Shown: positions 58,370 through 64,000 of the stretch, piece after piece
Layout of the letters: each line of letters opens with the position of its first letter
Numbering within the stretch: the stretch's first letter is position 1
DNA from: Paramarasmius palmivorus
Lineage: Eukaryota; Basidiomycota; Agaricomycetes; Agaricales; Marasmiaceae
DNA length: 64,000 bases
NCBI GenBank assembly: GCA_037176845.1
Contig: JAYKXP010000012.1
Location: 1-64,000, forward strand
Direction: 5' to 3'
The notes under the pieces: generated by a model
What the model saw: the letters and a program-made list of their open reading frames with translations, nothing else
Databases searched by the model: none
What the model was told of the DNA's origin: nothing
Program-made: the position numbers and the translations under genes

Positions 58370-59558
58370 GTATGCGTTGCCGATCAGGATCAAATCTTTG
58401 ACTGACATACGAGATACAGTGTATTCTTTCTTTTGCTTTGTATTGTATGTATTGGTGTCAATCGGCGCTTGCGTTGCCATAATTCATCAAAGCGCTGCGC
58501 TGTCAAAAAATTTTCGTGTTCCTCTTGGGCGCGCCAATGGACCTACGCCTCGCTTAATTCGCAAGCTAACGATGTACGGGAGAAATGTCCCAAAGATTCG
58601 AAATCAAGATTCTGCCAGTGCCACGGGTGCGACACCTGCCTATTCCGAACTGTCCGGAGCGCAAGATTTTCACGCGTTCCTCATTACTTACTGAGCGTCT
58701 TTGTTCTATAATCGCCATCTCCTTTCGTAATGAGCATCGACGACGTAAATGACAAGGTGTATCGGTACGCACTATCCAAGGTTGTGCTTTCCTTTGTGTT
58801 AAGCTTCAAAGAACATCCCCGGAGTTTGGCACATTGGATGACTGACTCACCGAATGGGATGCTACATGCATTCGGACATTCGAGTTGCTTAACCCCTTCC
58901 CTTGTTCAAATTGACAGGTCGAAGGAACAGCCGAGACGCAAATTTAGAGAATCTTTCCCCTGCAAGGGTCTGTTTGACGATGGTGAGCAGCCGATATTGA
59001 CCAGGCACTTTACCTTTCAAGGATTAGATGTATTTTTGACATTGACTTTTGAAGAGTCCAGATCAACTCGCTTCATAAATGATCGAAATCTCTTTTTCTC
59101 GATATTGGTGATGTATGTATTGGTCGTGTTCAAAGGAATAAAGGCCAGCGCGTGTTGAACTTGCGTTGGTTCGGCCTGGCTCGATTTGGGAGGAACCGCG
59201 GTTACTTCGTGTTCTGTGAACACGTGTGATGAACAGAGGATGAACCAGGTCCGTTCATAGTAATTGCCTAAAAAGGTAAGTAGCAAGATCTTACTCCCTT
59301 TTATCTGCGATGAAGTTTCCTTGATTGGTCTAGGCATTTCTGACGTGGTTTGCAACACCCATCCCGTTTGTCATATCTGCAAACAGTCATCGCTCTTTGC
59401 GGTCATGGACGCCACTACTGATTAGATGCCGCCTTGATGCCGCTTCCCCTATAAAGCTGACTACTTTTTTTTCTACTTGGGACATCTCATCCACCTCCTC
59501 TCAGCTTTCGAACAAGTTCCACACACTCCGGTGTACAACCCGTCATACAAACTCTGCA
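58370..59558. other. Intergenic region with unassigned open frame
   Basis: A plus-strand frame at 58730-59158 (142 codons, MSIDDVNDKVYRYALSK) has no recognisable domain and ordinary composition. It could be a fragment or chance. The remainder shows nothing further. Confidence 0.35.
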
Positions 59559-59762
59559 ATGCATTCATACACTACTCTCGCATCCATCCCCGTCTCTCAA
59601 CGAACGGAATCATCTTCCTCATCGTCATCATCGACGTCCGAATGCGTGTCTTCACAACACCAATCAACCTCTTCGACTCCATGCTCTTCGCATAGTAGTC
59701 CCCAATGCTGTCATTGTGGATGGCGCGGTGCTCACGCACCCAACTGCCCTTTCAAAGGATAA
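59559..59762 (+). CDS. Small Ser-rich protein with CCHCGWRG...C zinc-ribbon-like tail, 67 aa
   Basis: Single-exon 67-aa ORF. The first half is a Ser/Thr-rich linker with an eight-serine run. The C-terminus is QCCHCGWRGAHAPNCPFKG, where two or three Cys and a His-Cys pair could form a small zinc-binding knuckle. An upstream in-frame start at 59397 would extend it to 121 aa, but the chosen ATG is preferred because the extension has no clear protein-like features. From memory, short CGWRG-type tails occur in other mushroom proteins, but I cannot name a family. No signal peptide. Confidence 0.4.
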   Translation: MHSYTTLASIPVSQRTESSSSSSSSTSECVSSQHQSTSSTPCSSHSSPQCCHCGWRGAHAPNCPFKG

Positions 59763-60685
59763 ATGGGAACCTATACTATTTCGTGCGTGTCTATACCTCT
59801 TTCAACTTGTACGCGACTCCCTAACCTCGTGTTTCACCTCATCCAGGTCTTGACACTCGTCGTCAGATGCAAGGTCGAACGGATCCTGTTCACCAGCGAT
59901 TCCGGTATTCACTGTCGCATGCCATCATTCCATTGTTATCAATCATCGGCTATGTTATCGCATTGTTTCACCATACAGCCTCTAATCGATGGTTCGTCGC
60001 GTTGTACGATATATATTACACAAGGTCCGGCCAGAGTATTGAAGTATATGGACGGGGAAGGAAGGGGTGTTTATTGCAGTCAGGGGAGTGGGGAAAGTGT
60101 TTGTACGATCAGCCGCGAGTCGAACTCGCTGTACTTTACACCTGCTGTCTATTATCGTTCTTGTCGTGCACATAGTATCTATTCACGCATTCTTCTCGAA
60201 ACACGTCCGCTTCGAGCTCTCCAAGCGTTCCTTCAGCCTTTTGGAAAGAGATGGATATCATCATGGATATTCGTTTTCAACTTCTCACCATGGTAACTAA
60301 TTGGCAGTATCCCCATTCGCACAAATTCCGTTCCTTTCTTTAGCCCCGTTTTCGACGTTCCCGAATCCGATTCCGACGCCTGCGCTTGGCTTCACAACGT
60401 CACTGGACTTCTCTCTCTCTTTCTCGCGTGTCTGTGCCGTTACATCAACTTCACTTTCATGGGACCATATGCACTCTAAACTTCTGCAGTAACATGGAAA
60501 ATTTGGAAGCAAAGGAACCACGGGACACGTGCCTGTTCCCGCTAAAACCGGTTACCGGGAGCCGGCTAGACGACGAGTAGCCGCAGTTGACACGCGTCCA
60601 ACTCTCTCCACAACACCTTACAGTATATCCTGGGGAATTGCCATCTTTCCGCATTCTTCTGTTGTTTCTGTCTCTTATCTGATCC
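59763..60685. other. Intergenic region upstream of the crotonase gene
   Basis: A 177-codon frame (59763-60296) lacks motifs, has mixed composition and overlaps other open frames, so I do not call it a gene. The last 200 bases are pyrimidine-rich (ctctctctttctc near 60410), consistent with a fungal promoter for the gene at 60686. Confidence 0.4.
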
Positions 60686-62066
60686 ATGACGACAAATTCA
60701 GCGTCTCCTACCCCTCCACCTCATTCCGACCAGATCCTGGTCTCATTCCCGGCCGAACATGTTCTTTTACTCACGTTGAACCGTCCCAAAAGCCTCAATG
60801 CAATGTCCCCCCAAATGGCCAGAGACCTTCAAGTTGTGCTTGACTGGTTCGCTGAGGAGCCTTCTCTTTGGTTCGTTGGTCGTCACCGATGCCAAATTCC
60901 CGACCCTTCTTCCTGATCGGTACTTTCGACTCCGCTTAGGGTTGTTATAGTGACGGGCGCTGGCAGAGCATTCTGTGCTGGGATGGACCTCATTGCGTAC
61001 GTTCCAGCCTCTAGACCTCGAGACCTCGAAGCTCAACCATTTTCGTTCCCACTCCAGCTGGAACGCAGATCAGCAAGCCGGCAAAACGAACGAGCAAACC
61101 CGGATCATGTCCCATGGTTTCGGCTCCCTTTCTCGTCGAGAAATTACCAAGCCCATCATCGCTGCTGTGAATGGCGGGGCATATGGAGGCGGGACGGAGA
61201 TTGTGCTGAATTCTGACCTTGTAGTTGCGGCAGACAATGCTAAGTTTGGGTTACCAGAAGTCAAGCGTGGAGTGTACGCTGCAGCAGGAGGTATGTTGTT
61301 TCTACCGGTCTTTTTCTCTCTCCTTGATTTACGACATTCTGACTGACATTGTACGCGTCTAGGGATTCCTCGCCTAGCTCACATCGCTGGACATCAAGTG
61401 CGTATCTTTACGGTTCCCCTTCGAAAAAAGATATATTTGATGACGACCGCTTATTCGGACCACAGCTTGCTTCTGAAATGCTTCTGTTAGGAAACCCAAT
61501 ATCGGCGCAGGACGCGTATAGCAGATTTGGCTTGTGAGTTTTTACTGTCAGCTTCTGCTGTTCTGCTGTTGTCTCACCTGATGCACAGCGTCAACCGGGT
61601 TGTCCCTGCATCAGAAGTCATTCCAACCGCTGTTCAGCTCGCGAAGGAAGTCATACAGAACTCCCCCGATTCGGTACAGACGACCAAGCTTGGCCTACTA
61701 ATGGCTCAGAAGTACGATCATGACCGTGTTGCTCGGGAGAATATGTGGGCTCCCGAGACTACGCGGCTATATCATGGTGATAACATCAAGGTAATGGCTT
61801 TTCTCCACCACGCTCAAGTCACAGTGACTCATATTCATCTTTTTTTGCTCCTGCTTTGTCGGCCATCAATGTTTAACTACTGTTTTCTGCATTCCCATGT
61901 CATCCGATACGATTTTCGGCTTTGTGTCTTCGGACTTTCAGGAGGGTCTTAGAGCGTTCGCTGAGGTTGGTAATTCCTTATCATGAGCTTCTGGTCAGGT
62001 ACTTGATAATCATGATCGTACTTCTAGAAACGAGCGCCCAAATGGAAGAACCCAGCAAAGCTCTAG
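60686..62066 (+). CDS. Enoyl-CoA hydratase/isomerase family protein (crotonase fold), 8 exons, 280 aa
   Basis: Exons: 60686-60870, 60940-60996, 61058-61290, 61363-61397, 61466-61533, 61589-61790, 61942-61965, 62028-62066. All joins keep frame. Crotonase signatures are VLLLTLNRPKSLNAMS near residues 25-41, GAGRAFCAGMDL at 68-79 (oxyanion-hole loop), and PIIAAVNGGAYGGGTEIVL at 113-131 with Glu128 at the usual catalytic position. SDLVVAADNAKFGLPEVKRG follows. Length is normal for the family, which acts on CoA thioesters, for example in fatty-acid beta-oxidation. No C-terminal peroxisomal SKL-type signal is seen (it ends NPAKL), and no clear mitochondrial presequence, so compartment and exact substrate are unknown. 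The last two exons are only 24 and 39 nt. Confidence 0.93.
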
Positions 62067-64000
62067 AACAGACCGAGCGGAGAGAGCGCCCATGACATCC
62101 TTCTCGTTCCTTCAATCAAGAATCGACACTGCGGCGTTCTATTGGTACGGGAAAACACTTTCCCCTAGGACCTATCCAAGTAGTCGATAAATAAGGCAAT
62201 AATATCGACTTGTTAGGAATGGGATACGAATACCGATACGAATTACGAACCCCGAGCGTGTACCAGACCTGTGCCAATGTCACCCTATGCCACCAATACT
62301 TTTTGCTCTCTAACGACATCCCTCCCCCGCATTCCTCCACAGATTCAAATTAGAAATTGTGGATGACGAAGGCTCCAAAGCCAATTCGGGTTTCGCTTCT
62401 GCCCGACCCGCCCCTTGTCTGCCGAACCCTGCAGGGTCGAATGAATTTATCTTCTGTCAAGAAGTGTCGTATTATTGGATGATCTTGACCCTACCGCGTC
62501 CCGCACTTGTGCTGTTACGCACATAACAGCCGAAAATCAATGACGGACGGCCGAGGTATCATGTTCATAGTCTTTGGAGGACAGAATCAAACGTTTGCAT
62601 GCGATCTTCAGAAGAAGCACGCATATTAGTATAGGCGACGTTTTGGGAGCGCGAGTCCGCACAACCAGCTATGGCGTTCAATTTCTTATCCAGGATGTGT
62701 AAAGCTTACGGGTCCTTGCATCGGCTTTACGAGCAATCAAAGACGCTAAACTATTTGAGGTACCTGTATACACATAAATGCCGAGCGAATTGGCATTGGC
62801 AAGTCGACTTGAAAATAACACTACGCCTAATCGGATATAATCATGAGGGTAATCTTTCATTCGTAAGACACTGGAGCTCACGTCCGATGAATTCATGACA
62901 TCCAAGCTGATATAGCAACGACATGCAAATTTATTGAAAGCTCAATTGGTCACGTCCATTTACATGTACTTGGATTCAATATGGAATATGGATCCCAAAT
63001 ACTAGGAATTATTACGCCCAAATTAAACATTGACAAGCCTTGAGAGAATGGCGGCGATGACGGCAACCCCGCCGCTGCGTCGGACAGGGCGAGAATATGA
63101 TTGTAATCAGAATTCCCTCAGGCTTTGAAGTTGTCATTATTCTTGCTTTAAACCTTTCGGAGAACGCTGGTGCTCCTCAATGCGAACCTTGCGAGGCTGA
63201 CATCGGAAGACGTGCTGTTATCGCTGTGAAGAGTAAGCTTAAACACGGACTTGTACCACATTGGAAGGTCAGAAATAGCATTGCTCGAATACAACACCCG
63301 CAGTGTCTGTGAAACCCGCGGCGCTAGATACCTTGGTGAAGGTACGGTTGCAGTGGGGGTTCACCAACCGTATCTGATACGCCACAAGATATTGAGACTC
63401 CTCGCATGCGTTGATTAGACGGTCACGGTTGGCTTGTAGCATCCATGGACACGAACAGTAGCCTGATGTATATCGGGAGGCGCAAGGGATTCTGTGTTGC
63501 GTGAGAGAGAAGAAGAGAATATGCAATTCAATTGACATCGTCCATGAAATGTCTACGAAGACAACAACTCAGCATCTGCTGATCGAGTTGGGCCAAGTTC
63601 GTATTGTCAGGGACGACCGCGTCTTGCCGAACCTTGGGGAAGCAGATCCAACTTTTTCTTGGAATCTGGTTGGTAGGGATACAGATAGGTCAGAAATCGA
63701 TTTGGACTAGTGAGGCGCTTCGTATCAGCTTCCACGGCAAGTGGTCGGTGAATTCATCCGTCAGTGGCGTTTGGCAGTCGACGGTCGACCTCGGAGAAAT
63801 CCAGGTGCAGGTGTTCAACTTGAGATGATTGTTCGCACATCAACGGCTCGATGAATGCTGTTTCGACGGTTATATGCTGTTATAGATAATCACTTGGACT
63901 TTGACAGAGAACGCACCTAAATAGTAGAGGATCATACCACGCATCTACACCGAGTTTAGGTTGAGCGTTCGAAGGCAATCGGGATAGCGCAACACCTGAT
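62067..64000. other. 3' end of window, no supported gene
   Basis: Only short open frames without motifs occur on both strands. Possible 3'-UTR of the crotonase gene at the start. A gene lying mostly beyond the right edge could begin or end here, but nothing in the sequence supports one. Confidence 0.45.

Noticed and set aside
58730..59158. 142-codon open frame between TPX2-like and Cys-rich genes
   Set aside because: No domain and no clear splice context or conserved motif, so only noted in the intergenic entry.
59763..60296. 177-codon open frame
   Set aside because: Several overlapping frames are open here, composition is unremarkable and no motif or conservation can be seen.
1..64000. CRISPR arrays, operons, bacterial-type promoters or riboswitches
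   Set aside because: The sequence is eukaryotic with dense spliceosomal introns; no spaced short repeats or operon layout was seen.

Overview
The window looks like a filamentous basidiomycete genome, most likely Agaricomycetes. Introns are 45-65 nt with GT(R)NGT donors. The genes include a DUF6533-type seven-helix membrane protein, large NACHT (STAND/NLR-like) proteins, a Tad/jockey-type LINE, and several genes split into many very small exons. Gene models were built by hand from donor/acceptor sites and reading-frame continuity, and checked by comparing paralogous copies where two exist. No homology search was run.

Bases 1 to about 41.2 kb form a decayed tandem array. A-type segments (1-3.4 kb, 9.5-18.5 kb, 34.3-41.2 kb) alternate with B-type segments (3.4-9.5 kb and 25.5-34.3 kb). 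The A segments carry only broken exons of unidentified genes. Each B segment ends in an apparently intact 11-exon NACHT gene: N1 at 5218-8803 (1018 aa) and N2 at 27180-33588 (1008 aa). Both encode a C2-like N-terminus, a helical linker, a NACHT NTPase and an acidic tail. Ten intron positions are shared. Identity between the genes is patchy, being very high over the Walker B half of the NACHT domain and much lower upstream.

Two mobile elements interrupt the array. An intact LINE (about 18.54-25.5 kb, one 2209-aa ORF with APE-type endonuclease, reverse transcriptase, RNase H and a terminal CCHH/CCHC-like motif) sits at the A2/B2 junction. A 2,848-bp element (28615-31462) with terminal inverted repeats of about 300 bp and a perfect 7-bp target duplication sits inside an intron of N2. 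Removing it and one target copy restores a 54-nt intron, the same length as in N1. It carries a spliced basic-protein gene and a tentative second gene, but no transposase I can recognise.

From 41.2 kb onward the sequence is single copy and carries conserved genes: a 12-exon DUF6533 membrane protein (42417-43906, minus), an F-box/leucine-rich protein (44237-45552, minus), a NIF3 family protein (53389-54611, plus), a TPX2 C-terminal-domain protein (56256-58369, plus), a small Cys-rich protein (59559-59762, plus) and an enoyl-CoA hydratase/isomerase (60686-62066, plus). The stretch from about 46.6 to 53.4 kb has no gene I can support. The downstream genes look like unrelated housekeeping and lineage-specific neighbours rather than a functional cluster.
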